The position numbers and the translations under genes were made by a program. This document shows, piece after piece, positions 25,450 through 34,592 of a stretch of DNA of 64,000 nt; the stretch's first letter is position 1; each line of letters opens with the position of its first letter. This DNA is from Pseudomonas reidholzensis (GTDB lineage Bacteria; Pseudomonadota; Gammaproteobacteria; Pseudomonadales; Pseudomonadaceae). The notes under the pieces are model-generated. The model made no database searches, was not told the origin of the DNA, and saw nothing but the letters and a program-made list of their open reading frames with translations. Location: assembly GCF_900536025.1 (NCBI RefSeq), contig NZ_UNOZ01000031.1, positions 124,001 through 188,000 on the forward strand, given 5' to 3'.

Positions 25450-26826
25450 TTACAGCTTGGGCATGCCGCCACCCGGCATCATGCCGCCAAGGCCGCGCAT
25501 CATCTTCGACATGCCGCCCTTGGTGGAGAATTTCTTCATCATCTTCTGCATTTGCTTGTGCTGCTTGATCAAGCGGCCGACGTCCTGCACCTGGGTGCCG
25601 GAGCCGAGGGCGATCCGGCGCTTGCGCGAACCGCTGATCAGCTCAGGGTCACGGCGCTCGGCCGGGGTCATGGAGTTGATCATCGCCTCCATCTGCTTGA
25701 ACTGCTTCTCGGCCGCGCCCTGGGCGTTGCCCATCTGCGACAGGTTGACCCCACCGATGCTCGGCAGCTTGTCCATGAGGCCGCCGAGGCCACCCATGTT
25801 CTTCATCTGCTGCAGCTGGTCGCGGAAGTCCTCGAGGTCGAAGCCCTTGCCCTTCTTGAGCTTCTTGGCGAGCTTGTCGGCCTTGGTCTTGTCGAGGGTC
25901 TGCTCGGCCTGCTCGATCAGGCTGAGCACGTCGCCCATGCCGAGGATCCGCGAGGCGATGCGGTCAGGGTGGAACGGCTCGAGCGCTTCGCTCTTCTCGC
26001 CCATGCCGATGAACTTGATCGGTTTGCCGGTGATCGCGCGCACCGACAGCGCGGCACCGCCACGGGCGTCGCCGTCGACCTTGGTCAGCACCACGCCGGT
26101 CAGCGGCAGCGCTTCACCAAAGGCCTTGGCGGTGTTGGCGGCGTCCTGGCCGGTCATGGCGTCGACCACGAACAGCGTTTCGACCGGCTTGACCGCGGCG
26201 TGCAGGGCCTTGATCTCGTCCATCATGTCGGCGTCGATGTGCAGACGGCCGGCGGTGTCGAGGATGACCACGTCGATGAACTTGAGCTTGGCCTCGCGGA
26301 CCGCCGCTTCGGCGATGTCGACCGGCTTCTGGCTGATGTCGGACGGGAAGAACGTCACGCCGATGTCGTTGGCCAGGGTTTCCAGCTGTTTGATCGCCGC
26401 CGGACGATAGACGTCGGCGGAGACCACCATGACGGTCTTCTTCTTGCGCTCTTTAAGGAAGCGCGCGAGCTTGCCGGCGGTGGTGGTCTTGCCCGCGCCC
26501 TGCAGGCCGGCCATCAGCACCACGGCGGGCGGCGCGGCGTTCAGGGCGAGGTCTTCGTTGGCCGCGCCCATCAGGCTTTCGAGTTCGGCCTGGACGATCT
26601 TCACGAACGCCTGACCCGGGGTCAGGCTGCGCGACACTTCAGTGCCGACCGCGCGCTCCTTGATGCTGTTGACGAAATCCTTGACCACCGGCAGGGCAAC
26701 GTCGGCCTCGAGCAGCGCCATGCGCACTTCGCGCAACGTGTCCTTGATATTGTCTTCGGTCAGCTTGGCCTTGCCGGTGACATGGCGCAGCGTCTGTGAC
26801 AGGCGGTCGGTCAGGTTTTCGAACAT
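25450..26826 (-). CDS. ffh: signal recognition particle protein Ffh
   Basis: SRP GTPase that targets inner-membrane proteins co-translationally with 4.5S RNA. The 458-residue protein shows the N domain (MFENLTDRLSQTLRHVTGKA), the GTPase P-loop GLQGAGKTTTAGKLA, DTAGR, and TKVDGDARGG. The methionine-rich M domain ends in a glycine/methionine tail. Convergent or divergent neighbours are conserved: ypjD/corB on one side and rpsP on the other. Confidence 0.97.
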   Translation of the reverse strand: MFENLTDRLSQTLRHVTGKAKLTEDNIKDTLREVRMALLEADVALPVVKDFVNSIKERAVGTEVSRSLTPGQAFVKIVQAELESLMGAANEDLALNAAPPAVVLMAGLQGAGKTTTAGKLARFLKERKKKTVMVVSADVYRPAAIKQLETLANDIGVTFFPSDISQKPVDIAEAAVREAKLKFIDVVILDTAGRLHIDADMMDEIKALHAAVKPVETLFVVDAMTGQDAANTAKAFGEALPLTGVVLTKVDGDARGGAALSVRAITGKPIKFIGMGEKSEALEPFHPDRIASRILGMGDVLSLIEQAEQTLDKTKADKLAKKLKKGKGFDLEDFRDQLQQMKNMGGLGGLMDKLPSIGGVNLSQMGNAQGAAEKQFKQMEAMINSMTPAERRDPELISGSRKRRIALGSGTQVQDVGRLIKQHKQMQKMMKKFSTKGGMSKMMRGLGGMMPGGGMPKL

Positions 26827-27053
26827 GGTGATCCTTTCAGGCTTGGCAAAGCCGAGGTTTGTCAGGCGCCCTGGCGGAATTGGACACGCGCGGGGCACAG
26901 CAAGCCGGCGATTATAGCGGAGACTGATGGCCGCGCACACCATGCTCGGATGGATGTACCGGCATCAATGCCGGTAGGCCCGCCGCCGGTCTTCCTTGCC
27001 AGCCGGGTTCTATGCCAAACTCCCTCTCTTTCAGGGCTTGCCTACCAGGACTT

Positions 27054-27863
27054 ATGCTCTCTTCACCCAGCCTCATCCCCAACCTCATTGCCGCGGGCCT
27101 CTATATAGTTGCCGCGCTTTACCACGCCATCCGTCTGTCCCAAGGCACGCGTGCCGACAAACGGCTACTCGGCCTGCTCGGCGCCATCGCCGTGATCGCC
27201 CAGGGCGGCGCGCTGTTCTTCCAGCTGATGACCCCGCTGGGCCTGAGCCTGGACTTCTTCAGTGCCTCCAGCCTGATCGCCGTCGCGGTGATCAGCCTGA
27301 CCCTGCTGGCGTGCCTGCGCATTCCGGTGGAAAACCTGTTGGTCCTGCTGTTCCCGCTTGGCGCGATCACCGCCCTGCTGGCCCAGTTCGCACCGCCAGG
27401 CACGGTGCCACTGATCAACGAAGAGCCGGGGATCCTCGCGCATATCCTGCTGTCGATCCTGGCCTACGGGCTGTTCACCATCGCCGTGTTCCAGGCCCTG
27501 CTGCTGCTCCTGCAGGACCACCAGCTCAAGCACAAGCACCCGTCCGGGCTGATCCGCAACTTCCCGCCGCTGCAAACCATGGAAAGCCTGCTGTTCGGCT
27601 TTCTCTGGACCGGCTGGGTACTGCTCTCGCTGTCGCTGATCTCCGGCTGGCTGTTCCTCGACAACCTGTTTGCCCAGCACCTGGTGCACAAGACCCTGCT
27701 GGCCTGCATCGCCTGGATCGTCTTCAGCGTGCTGCTGTGGGGCCGTACCCGCCTCGGCTGGCGGGGGCACAAGGCGATCCGCTGGACCCTGGCCGGCTTC
27801 TGCCTGTTGATGCTGGCCTACTTCGGCAGCAAGCTGGTCCGCGAATTCATCCTGCACATCTGA
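27054..27863 (+). CDS. ypjD: YpjD/CcsA-like inner-membrane protein
   Basis: A 269-residue integral membrane protein with about eight hydrophobic helices, belonging to the cytochrome-c-assembly (CcmC/CcsA) superfamily. It includes a short extracytoplasmic segment and the stretch LFLDNLFAQHLVHKTLLACI with a histidine. It is divergent from ffh and directly upstream of the corB-like gene, the same order as ypjD-yfjD in E. coli. The family link to cytochrome c assembly does not prove a heme role; in enterobacteria the pair is associated with magnesium/cobalt handling. The start at 27054 (weak AGGA) is preferred over 27012. Confidence 0.82.
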   Translation: MLSSPSLIPNLIAAGLYIVAALYHAIRLSQGTRADKRLLGLLGAIAVIAQGGALFFQLMTPLGLSLDFFSASSLIAVAVISLTLLACLRIPVENLLVLLFPLGAITALLAQFAPPGTVPLINEEPGILAHILLSILAYGLFTIAVFQALLLLLQDHQLKHKHPSGLIRNFPPLQTMESLLFGFLWTGWVLLSLSLISGWLFLDNLFAQHLVHKTLLACIAWIVFSVLLWGRTRLGWRGHKAIRWTLAGFCLLMLAYFGSKLVREFILHI

Positions 27864-27872
27864 CGGTCACCT

Positions 27873-29090
27873 ATGGATAGCCTGCCGTTCGTCCAGTTGC
27901 ACGCGCCCCTGTTGGCCACCCTCGCCTTGGCCCTGCTGTGGGCGATGCTGTTCAGCACCGTCGACGCCGCCCGCCAACTGCTCAATGGCCACGCGCGCAG
28001 CGGCGAGTCCGCCGAGCCCGCCCTGCCCGCCCCGGCCCTGGTGTTCGGCGCCAGCCTGGGCAAGCTGCTGGTGCTCGGCCTGGCCTGTCTGATCGGCCAG
28101 CACCACAGTGGCGAACACGGCTTCTGGCTCGGCGGCCTGCTGGCCAGCCTGGTCCTGCTGGTGCTCGCCGAGTACCTGCCACGGCGCCTGGCCCGGCGCA
28201 ACCCGCAGGCCATTGTCAGCCTCGGCGCCAGCCTGCTGAAACTGCCGCTGCTGCTCCTGCAACCGCTGGCCTGCCTGCTAGACGGCAGCGCCAGGCTGAT
28301 CCTGCGGCCGTTCCGCGGCGAGCCCACGGCGGTTGCCCTGCACCCCCAGGAAGAACACGACGCCGATCAGGACGAGCCGTACGAGTTCAGCCGCCACGGC
28401 CTGCTCGACGGCCTGCAGGCGCTGGACAAGATCACCGTCAACGACATCCTGGTGCCGCGCAACGAAGTCGACGGGGTCAACCTGGACGAACCCATCGAGC
28501 GCATCATCGAGCAGCTGATCGTCAGCCGGCACACCCGCTTGCCGGTGTACCACAACGATATCAACCAGGTCGAAGCGGTCCTCAACACCAAGCTCATCAG
28601 CCACCTGCTGCCCCGCGCCGAACTGACCCTGGAAACCCTCCACGCCGCCTGCTACGAGCCGTACTTCGTGCCCGAGAGCACTCCCCTGCAACTGCAGCTG
28701 CTGAATTTCCACAAGCAGCAGCGCCGCCTCGGCGTGGTGGTCGACGAGTACGGCGAGGTGCTGGGCATCGTCACCCTCGAGGACATCCTCGAAGAGATCG
28801 TCGGCGAATTCGAAGACGAGCAGAGCCACGACAACCCGCAGATCCATCCGCAGGCCGATGGCCGCTTCGTCATCGAAGGCACCGCCTCGCTGCGCGAACT
28901 GAACCGCAGCCTGGGTTGGCACCTGCCCTGCGATGGCGGGCCGAAGACCCTCAACGGCCTGGTCACCGAAGCGCTGGAAAGCATCCCGGCCAGCGCGGTG
29001 TGCCTGAAGATCGGCCGCTATCGCCTGGAGATCCTCGAAACCGAGGACAATTGTGCCAGCAAGGTACTGGTCTGGACCGTGACCCGATAG
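27873..29090 (+). CDS. corB: CorB/YfjD-like CNNM transporter (DUF21-CBS-CorC_HlyC)
   Basis: Probable magnesium/cobalt efflux or regulatory membrane protein. The 405 residues comprise an N-terminal DUF21 membrane domain (about 10-145) and a pair of CBS domains (about 190-310). The first CBS contains KITVNDILVPRNEVDGVNLD; the second ends GVVVDEYGEVLGIVTLEDIL. A C-terminal CorC_HlyC domain (about 325-400) follows. It starts 9 bp after the ypjD stop and is surely co-transcribed with it. Confidence 0.88.
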   Translation: MDSLPFVQLHAPLLATLALALLWAMLFSTVDAARQLLNGHARSGESAEPALPAPALVFGASLGKLLVLGLACLIGQHHSGEHGFWLGGLLASLVLLVLAEYLPRRLARRNPQAIVSLGASLLKLPLLLLQPLACLLDGSARLILRPFRGEPTAVALHPQEEHDADQDEPYEFSRHGLLDGLQALDKITVNDILVPRNEVDGVNLDEPIERIIEQLIVSRHTRLPVYHNDINQVEAVLNTKLISHLLPRAELTLETLHAACYEPYFVPESTPLQLQLLNFHKQQRRLGVVVDEYGEVLGIVTLEDILEEIVGEFEDEQSHDNPQIHPQADGRFVIEGTASLRELNRSLGWHLPCDGGPKTLNGLVTEALESIPASAVCLKIGRYRLEILETEDNCASKVLVWTVTR

Positions 29091-29349
29091 CTATACTCCG
29101 GTCACGCTTACCCAGCCCTGCCGCCCCGCCCGCTACCCGCATCCGGCGCCCGACGGCCAGTCCGCTTCACTGACACACCCTGCGGTCCTGCTTCCCTACC
29201 CCGAACAGTGCCCCGCTCCCCTTCCTATCCCTGGGCCCTCGTCAGTCGAGCGACTTACAACAATACGCTCCGGCGTCCGCGCGCCCGTGCCTGCCTGGGC
29301 ACTGCGTGGGTTGCCCACTGGAGCATCCGACTGTCAGGGACTTACGCAC

Positions 29350-30654
29350 ATGACGACCAGCACCACCTACACCGACTCGACCCCGGCAGCCCCGGTCAAC
29401 TCGCCCGCGCGCGTGGCCACCGCCAGCTTCATCGGCACCGCCATCGAATTCTATGACTTTTATGTATACGCCACTGCCGCCGCGCTGGTGATCGGCCCGG
29501 TGTTCTTCCCGTCCGGGTCGGGCACTGCGCAGATGCTCGCGGCGTTTCTCACCTTTGGTATCGCCTTCATGGCACGGCCCCTGGGCTCGGCGCTGTTCGG
29601 CCACTTTGGCGACCGCATCGGGCGCAAGTCGACCCTGGTCGCCTCGCTGCTGCTGATGGGTGTATCGACCACGGCCATCGGCCTGCTGCCGGGCTACGAC
29701 AGCATTGGCGTGTGGGCGCCGATCATCCTCTGCCTGCTGCGCTTCGGCCAAGGCCTGGGCCTGGGCGGCGAATGGGGTGGCGCGGCGCTGCTGGCCACGG
29801 AAAACGCCCCGCCCGGCAAGCGCGCCTGGTTTGGCATGTTCCCGCAGCTGGGCCCTTCGATCGGTTTCCTGGCGGCCAACGGGCTGTTCCTGACCCTGGC
29901 ACTGACGCTCAGCGACGAGCAGTTCCGCGAGTGGGGCTGGCGCATTCCGTTCCTGCTCAGCGCCGCCCTGGTGCTGGTGGGCCTGTATGTCCGCCTGAAG
30001 CTCGAAGAGAGCCCGGTGTTCGCCAAGGCCGTGGCGCAGAACGAGCGGGTCAAGCTGCCCGTGGTCGACCTGTTCGCCAAGCACTGGCGGCCGACCCTGC
30101 TGGGCGCGGCGGCGATGGTGGTGTGTTACGCGCTGTTCTACATCTCCACCGTGTTCTCGCTCAGCTACGGCGTCACCACCCTGGGCTACAGCCGGGAGAC
30201 GTTCCTTGGCCTGCTGTGCTTCGCGGTGGTCTTCATGGCCCTGGCCACACCGCTGTCGGCCTGGCTCAGCGACCGTTATGGGCGCAAACCGGTACTGATC
30301 GTCGGCGGCCTGCTGGCGGTGGCGTCGGGCTTCACCATGGAGCCGCTGCTGACCTCGGGCTCGACCACTGGCGTGGCGCTGTTCCTGGCCCTTGAGCTGT
30401 TCCTGATGGGGGTGACCTTCGCGCCGATGGGCGCTTTGCTGCCTGAGCTGTTCCCCACCCACGTGCGCTATACCGGCGCCTCGGCGGCCTACAACCTGGG
30501 TGGCATCGTCGGCGCCTCGGCGGCACCGTTCTTTGCCCAGAAGCTGGTGAGCATGGGCGGCTTGAGCTGGGTTGGCGGGTATGTGTCGGCGGCAGCGGTG
30601 ATCAGCCTGATCGCTGTGCTGTGCCTGAAAGAGACGCGCGACGCGCAACTCTGA
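29350..30654 (+). CDS. MHS-family MFS transporter
   Basis: Proton symporter of the metabolite:H+ family (as in ShiA, ProP, KgtP). The 434-residue protein has about 12 membrane helices and the signature GTAIEFYDFYVYATAAALVI with its conserved aspartate. It also has FGDRIGRKSTL after helix 2 and GLGLGGEWGGAAL after helix 4. The ATG at 29350 fits the family N-terminus. The 259 bp between the corB stop and this start hold no visible gene or terminator. Substrate is not deducible. Confidence 0.87.
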   Translation: MTTSTTYTDSTPAAPVNSPARVATASFIGTAIEFYDFYVYATAAALVIGPVFFPSGSGTAQMLAAFLTFGIAFMARPLGSALFGHFGDRIGRKSTLVASLLLMGVSTTAIGLLPGYDSIGVWAPIILCLLRFGQGLGLGGEWGGAALLATENAPPGKRAWFGMFPQLGPSIGFLAANGLFLTLALTLSDEQFREWGWRIPFLLSAALVLVGLYVRLKLEESPVFAKAVAQNERVKLPVVDLFAKHWRPTLLGAAAMVVCYALFYISTVFSLSYGVTTLGYSRETFLGLLCFAVVFMALATPLSAWLSDRYGRKPVLIVGGLLAVASGFTMEPLLTSGSTTGVALFLALELFLMGVTFAPMGALLPELFPTHVRYTGASAAYNLGGIVGASAAPFFAQKLVSMGGLSWVGGYVSAAAVISLIAVLCLKETRDAQL

Positions 30655-30658
30655 AAGA

Positions 30659-30684
30659 ACGGGGGCCGCGTGTGCGGCCCCCGT
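30659..30684. terminator. bidirectional hairpin between the MFS gene and purT
   Basis: ACGGGGGCCGC, loop GTGT, GCGGCCCCCGT is a perfect 11-bp stem in the 39-bp gap between convergent genes. It can end transcription from both sides, though there is no U-run. Confidence 0.7.
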
Positions 30685-30693
30685 CAGGTCACA

Positions 30694-31875
30694 TCAGAAC
30701 TCGACCTTGACCGCCTGCGACGCACGGGTCGCCTTGGCCCGCGCCGCTTCGATCGACTCGTCACGCGCCAGGCACACGCCCATGCGCCGCTGGCCGTTGA
30801 TTTCGGGCTTGCCGAACAGGCGAATGGCGGTGTCCGGCTCGCTCAGCGCGGCGCCGAGGTTGGCGAAGCTGGTCTGCTGCGACTGGCCTTGCGGCAGGAT
30901 CACCGCCGACGCCGACGGGCCGAACTGGCGCACCAGTGGGATCGGCAGGCCGAGGATCGCCCGGGCATGCAGGGCAAACTGCGACAGGTCCTGGGAAATC
31001 AACGTCACCAGGCCAGTGTCGTGCGGGCGCGGCGAGACTTCGCTGAACCACACCTGATCGCCCTTGACGAACAACTCGACGCCAAACAGACCACGACCAC
31101 CCAGTGCATCGGTGACCGCCTTGGCCACGCGCTGCGACTCGGCCAGCGCCTTCGCGCTCATCGCCTGCGGCTGCCAGGACTCTTGGTAGTCGCCCTTCTC
31201 CTGACGGTGGCCGACCGGCTCGAGGAAGGTCGTGCCGCCGACGTGGCGCACGGTCAGCAGGGTGATCTCGTAGTCGAAGTCGATGAAGCCTTCGACGATG
31301 ACCCGGCCCTTGCCGGCACGGCCGCCTTCCTGGGCGTAGTCCCACGACGTCTGCAGGTCATCGGCGCTGCGCAGCAGGCTCTGACCCTTGCCCGACGAAC
31401 TCATCACCGGCTTGACCACGCACGGGTAACCGACGTCGGCGACAGCGCTGGCGTAGTCTTCATAGGTGTCGGCGAAGTGGTACGGCGAGGTCGGCAGGTC
31501 GAGCTCTTCGGCGGCCAGGCGACGGATGCCTTCGCGGTTCATGGTCAGCAGGGTGGCGCGAGCGGTGGGCACCACGTTGAAGCCTTCGTTCTCCAGCTCG
31601 ACCAGGGTCGCGGTGGCGATGGCTTCGATTTCAGGGACGATGTAGTGTGGCTTCTCGGCTTCGATCACCGCACGCAGGGCGACGCCGTCGAGCATGTTGA
31701 CCACGTGGCTGCGATGGGCCACCTGCATGGCGGGCGCATTGGCGTAGCGGTCCACGGCGATCACTTCGACGCCCAGGCGCTGCAGCTCGATCACCACTTC
31801 CTTGCCCAGCTCGCCGCAGCCGCACAGCAGTACACGGGTCGCGGTGGGCGACAATGGGGTTCCGATACGGGTCAT
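30694..31875 (-). CDS. purT: formate-dependent phosphoribosylglycinamide formyltransferase PurT
   Basis: ATP-grasp ligase that adds formate to GAR in purine synthesis, an alternative to PurN. The 393 residues start TRIGTPLSPTATRVLLCGCG and contain GELGKEVVIELQRLGVEVIA, the ATP-grasp lysine region PCVVKPVMSSSGKGQS and the C-terminal LFGKPEINGQRRMGVCLARD. Monocistronic. AGGACCTGAA precedes the ATG. Confidence 0.96.
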   Translation of the reverse strand: MTRIGTPLSPTATRVLLCGCGELGKEVVIELQRLGVEVIAVDRYANAPAMQVAHRSHVVNMLDGVALRAVIEAEKPHYIVPEIEAIATATLVELENEGFNVVPTARATLLTMNREGIRRLAAEELDLPTSPYHFADTYEDYASAVADVGYPCVVKPVMSSSGKGQSLLRSADDLQTSWDYAQEGGRAGKGRVIVEGFIDFDYEITLLTVRHVGGTTFLEPVGHRQEKGDYQESWQPQAMSAKALAESQRVAKAVTDALGGRGLFGVELFVKGDQVWFSEVSPRPHDTGLVTLISQDLSQFALHARAILGLPIPLVRQFGPSASAVILPQGQSQQTSFANLGAALSEPDTAIRLFGKPEINGQRRMGVCLARDESIEAARAKATRASQAVKVEF

Positions 31876-31961
31876 TTCAGGTCCTCGAAGGCGTCCGGGG
31901 CTGCGTCAGGCTGTGCGCCGCCCGCTGAAAAAGGACCGTCATTCTACATCAGAGCGTGGCT

Positions 31962-32429
31962 TCAAGGGGCCAATGCGGCTTTGCGCGCACGCCAGGTCAT
32001 CGCCAGCCACACCGCGGTCACGCCGGCAAACTTGGAGGCCAGCGCGGTGCCCGCCACGGCCGGGGTCAGTGCGCCGATCATGCCGAAGAAGATGAAGGTG
32101 TCGACCGGAATGCTCAGCGCCGAACTCAGCCACAGGCGATCGCGCAGCGGCCGGCGGGTGATGCTGAACACCAGCCAGTCGATCAGCTCGGAAACGAAGA
32201 ACGCGGTCGCGCTGGCCAGGGCGATCGCCGGCTCCGAGGTGACGTAAGAGAGCAGCAGCGCCGCCAGCATGGCCAGCAGTGCACCATGGCCATAGCGGGT
32301 CTGCACCATGTCACGCAGGATGAACACCAGGCCGCCCCAGGCGGACCAGATCACGTCCAGGTGCGGCGCACTGGAAAAGGCGTAGTTGATCAGCACTACG
32401 CTGCTGATATAGGCGAGCAGATAGAACAT
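31962..32429 (-). CDS. VUT-family transporter (YhhQ-like, putative queuosine precursor uptake)
   Basis: A 155-residue membrane protein with four to five helices and the family segment FVSELIDWLVFSITRRPLRD followed by SIPVDTFIFFGMIGAL. This matches the vitamin-uptake-like VUT family, whose E. coli member YhhQ imports preQ0/preQ1. It is shorter than YhhQ, so the specificity is only suggested. The ATG at 32429 begins the membrane domain; an open extension to 32504 is polar and unlike the family. Confidence 0.75.
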   Translation of the reverse strand: MFYLLAYISSVVLINYAFSSAPHLDVIWSAWGGLVFILRDMVQTRYGHGALLAMLAALLLSYVTSEPAIALASATAFFVSELIDWLVFSITRRPLRDRLWLSSALSIPVDTFIFFGMIGALTPAVAGTALASKFAGVTAVWLAMTWRARKAALAP

Positions 32430-32517
32430 GGCAGGCGACCTTCGGGCAAGCCGCACAGGGTACTTGATTTTCGGGTCAGCGCCAGCCTCTTCACGGGTTG
32501 GCACTGCCCGCAGGCAC

Positions 32518-32724
32518 TCAAAGCCCGAGGATCATCCCCGCCGCCACTGCGCGCTCATGGCACAGCTTGAGCACCTGGCGGCGCTCGCTGTTGTCCATCC
32601 GCCCCCAGCGGCTGATCTCGGCGACGGTGCGCTGGCAACCGGTGCACATGTCCTGCTCGTCCAGCGCGCAGATACTGACGCAGGGCGAGGCCACCGGGCG
32701 TTCGACTTCGATCATGTCAGTCAT
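32518..32724 (-). CDS. DUF1289 cysteine-motif protein
   Basis: A 68-residue protein with four cysteines spaced C-x3-C-x7-C-x2-C (SPCVSICALDEQDMCTGCQR) and a following helix (EISRWGRMDNSERRQVLKLC), the DUF1289 layout. It may bind a metal; function unknown. The ATG at 32724 overlaps the end of the carbonic anhydrase gene, giving coupled translation; a second ATG at 32715 is possible. Confidence 0.82.
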   Translation of the reverse strand: MTDMIEVERPVASPCVSICALDEQDMCTGCQRTVAEISRWGRMDNSERRQVLKLCHERAVAAGMILGL

Positions 32725-33241
32725 CCTGCGGCGCCAGTTCACGGGCGTAGCGTTCGGCGTTTTTCACGTAGTAGGCGGCGCTGCCCTCGAGCAGGTGTTT
32801 CTGCGCATCGCTCAGCTCGCGTACGACCTTGCCTGGCGAGCCCATCACCAACGAACCGTCAGGGATCTCCTTGCCTTCGGCGATCAGCGCGTTGGCGCCA
32901 ATGATGCAATGCTTGCCGATTCGCGCACCGTTGAGGATCACCGCGTTGATGCCGATCAGGCTGTAGTCGCCCACCGTGCAACCGTGCAGCATGGCGTTAT
33001 GGCCGACCGTCACACCTTTGCCGAGGGTCAGCGGCGAGCCCATGTCGGTGTGCATCACCGTGCCGTCCTGGACGTTGCTGTCTTCACCGATGTCGATCAG
33101 TTCGTTATCGCCGCGCAATACCGCGCCAAACCAGACATTGGCACGCGCCTGCAGGCGGACCTTGCCGATCAGCGTGGCGTTGGGCGCGACCCAACTGCTC
33201 GGATGAGTCTCTACCCGCATGTCTCCCAGGCGGTACTTCAT
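32717..33241 (-). CDS. gamma-class carbonic anhydrase / hexapeptide-repeat protein (YrdA-like)
   Basis: Left-handed beta-helix protein of 174 residues with repeated [LIV]-G-x4 hexapeptides (for example VRLQARANVWFGAVLRGDNE). Candidate zinc-ligand histidines lie in VMHTDMG and VGHNAMLHGCTVG. The family interconverts CO2 and bicarbonate in some members, but many YrdA proteins have unproven activity. It begins 10 bp after the Nudix gene and overlaps the DUF1289 gene, so the three form one operon. Confidence 0.87.
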   Translation of the reverse strand: MKYRLGDMRVETHPSSWVAPNATLIGKVRLQARANVWFGAVLRGDNELIDIGEDSNVQDGTVMHTDMGSPLTLGKGVTVGHNAMLHGCTVGDYSLIGINAVILNGARIGKHCIIGANALIAEGKEIPDGSLVMGSPGKVVRELSDAQKHLLEGSAAYYVKNAERYARELAPQDD

Positions 33242-33251
33242 GGTTGCTTCC

Positions 33252-33884
33252 TCACGGCTTGACGGGCGGCAGGGTGATCCCCGCTCGGTTCTGGATGAAA
33301 CGCTCAGGCGGATGATGCAGGCTGATGCCGGCATCGAACAGCAGGTTGACCAGTTCGACGATCATGATCGCCGACAAGCCCCAGATCTTGTACTCGCCAT
33401 AGCGATAGCTGGGCACGTACCAGCTGCGTCCCTGGTAGTCGATGCGGTGGGTGTGATCGCGCGGGTCCTGGCGGAAGAATTCCAGCGGGACGGTGAATAC
33501 TGCCGCGATCTCGGCATCGTTGGCGTGGTATTCGACGTAATCCGGGATCAAACCGACGAATGGCGTCACCTTTAGCCCATGCAGTGAAATCAGCGGGCTG
33601 AGCGGGCCGATCACCTCGACCAAACCAGGCGGCAGGCCGATCTCCTCCTGGGCTTCGCGCAGGGCGGTAAACACCAGGTCAGGGTCTTCCGGGTCACGCC
33701 GGCCACCGGGAAAGGCGACTTCGCCGCCATGGGTGGAAAGCCCCTTGGCGCGCAGGGTCAGGACCAGTTCCGGATCTTCGCTGCGGGTGATGGGCAGCAG
33801 TACTGCCGCTTCTGGAAAACGGCGGTCCGCCTCCAGTGAGGCGGGGGTATGGTTGCTCATTCGGCGAAGAAGCTCGTCCAGCAT
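33252..33884 (-). CDS. CoA pyrophosphatase, Nudix family (NudL/YeaB-like)
   Basis: Probably hydrolyses CoA or acyl-CoA to phosphopantetheine and 3',5'-ADP. The Nudix box is GGRRDPEDPDLVFTALREAQ followed by EEIGL, fitting GX5EX7REUXEEXGU. The upstream LTLRAKGLSTHGGEVAFPGG is the NuCoA signature. Length 210 residues, with the start at ATG 33884 inside a run of possible starts. Divergent from the next Nudix gene. Confidence 0.9.
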   Translation of the reverse strand: MLDELLRRMSNHTPASLEADRRFPEAAVLLPITRSEDPELVLTLRAKGLSTHGGEVAFPGGRRDPEDPDLVFTALREAQEEIGLPPGLVEVIGPLSPLISLHGLKVTPFVGLIPDYVEYHANDAEIAAVFTVPLEFFRQDPRDHTHRIDYQGRSWYVPSYRYGEYKIWGLSAIMIVELVNLLFDAGISLHHPPERFIQNRAGITLPPVKP

Positions 33885-34018
33885 TACGCACTCTCGATTC
33901 CAAGGCCTGCCCTGCATGATGCACCAAAAGCCGCGAGGCACCCAAGTGCTGCCCGCTGACGGCTTGCGGCCTGGCCCGCAGGCACGCCAAGATAGGCCGA
34001 CATAAAGGGAAGCAAAGC

Positions 34019-34573
34019 ATGAAATTCTGCAGCGCGTGCGGCAAACCGGTCATTCAGCGGATCCCCGAGGGCGACAGCCGCCTGCGGTACGTCTGCGACC
34101 ACTGCCAGACCATCCATTACCAGAACCCCAACATCGTCGCCGGCGTGCTGCCGACCTGGGGCAGCCAGGTGCTGCTGTGCCGCCGGGCGATCGAGCCACG
34201 CCGCGGCTACTGGACCCTGCCCGCCGGGTTCATGGAGAACGGCGAGACCATCGACCAGGCCGCCCGTCGCGAAACGGTCGAAGAAGCCTGTGCCCGGGTC
34301 GGCGACATGAGCCTGTCCCAGCTGTTCGACCTGCCGCACATCAACCAGGTGCACCTGTTCTTTCGCGCCGAACTCAGCGACCTGGACGTCGCCGTGGGGG
34401 TCGAGAGCCTGGAAGTGCGCCTGTTCGAGGAACATGAGATCCCCTGGGGCGAGCTGGCTTTCCGCACCGTCACACGCACACTAGAATGCTATTATCGCGA
34501 CCGCGTCGGGCAGCACTACCCCATAGGCCATGAGTACCTGCCGCCGCTAGACGTCTCGTGGTCCATCAAATAG
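34019..34573 (+). CDS. Nudix hydrolase with N-terminal zinc ribbon
   Basis: 184 residues with an N-terminal zinc finger (KFCSACGK, then YVCDHCQTIHYQNP: two C-x2-C knuckles) and a Nudix box PAGFMENGETIDQAARRETV followed by EEAC. Zinc-ribbon Nudix proteins of this layout resemble NADH pyrophosphatase NudC but lack its extra N-terminal domain. Substrate uncertain. It reads into the L,D-transpeptidase gene after 19 bp. Confidence 0.86.
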   Translation: MKFCSACGKPVIQRIPEGDSRLRYVCDHCQTIHYQNPNIVAGVLPTWGSQVLLCRRAIEPRRGYWTLPAGFMENGETIDQAARRETVEEACARVGDMSLSQLFDLPHINQVHLFFRAELSDLDVAVGVESLEVRLFEEHEIPWGELAFRTVTRTLECYYRDRVGQHYPIGHEYLPPLDVSWSIK

Positions 34574-34592
34574 CTTGCAGGGATACCGTTTC

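Noticed and set aside
29091..29349. Small gene or riboswitch in the 259-bp gap before the MFS gene
   Set aside because: No frame with a ribosome site and no recognisable structured leader; left unannotated.
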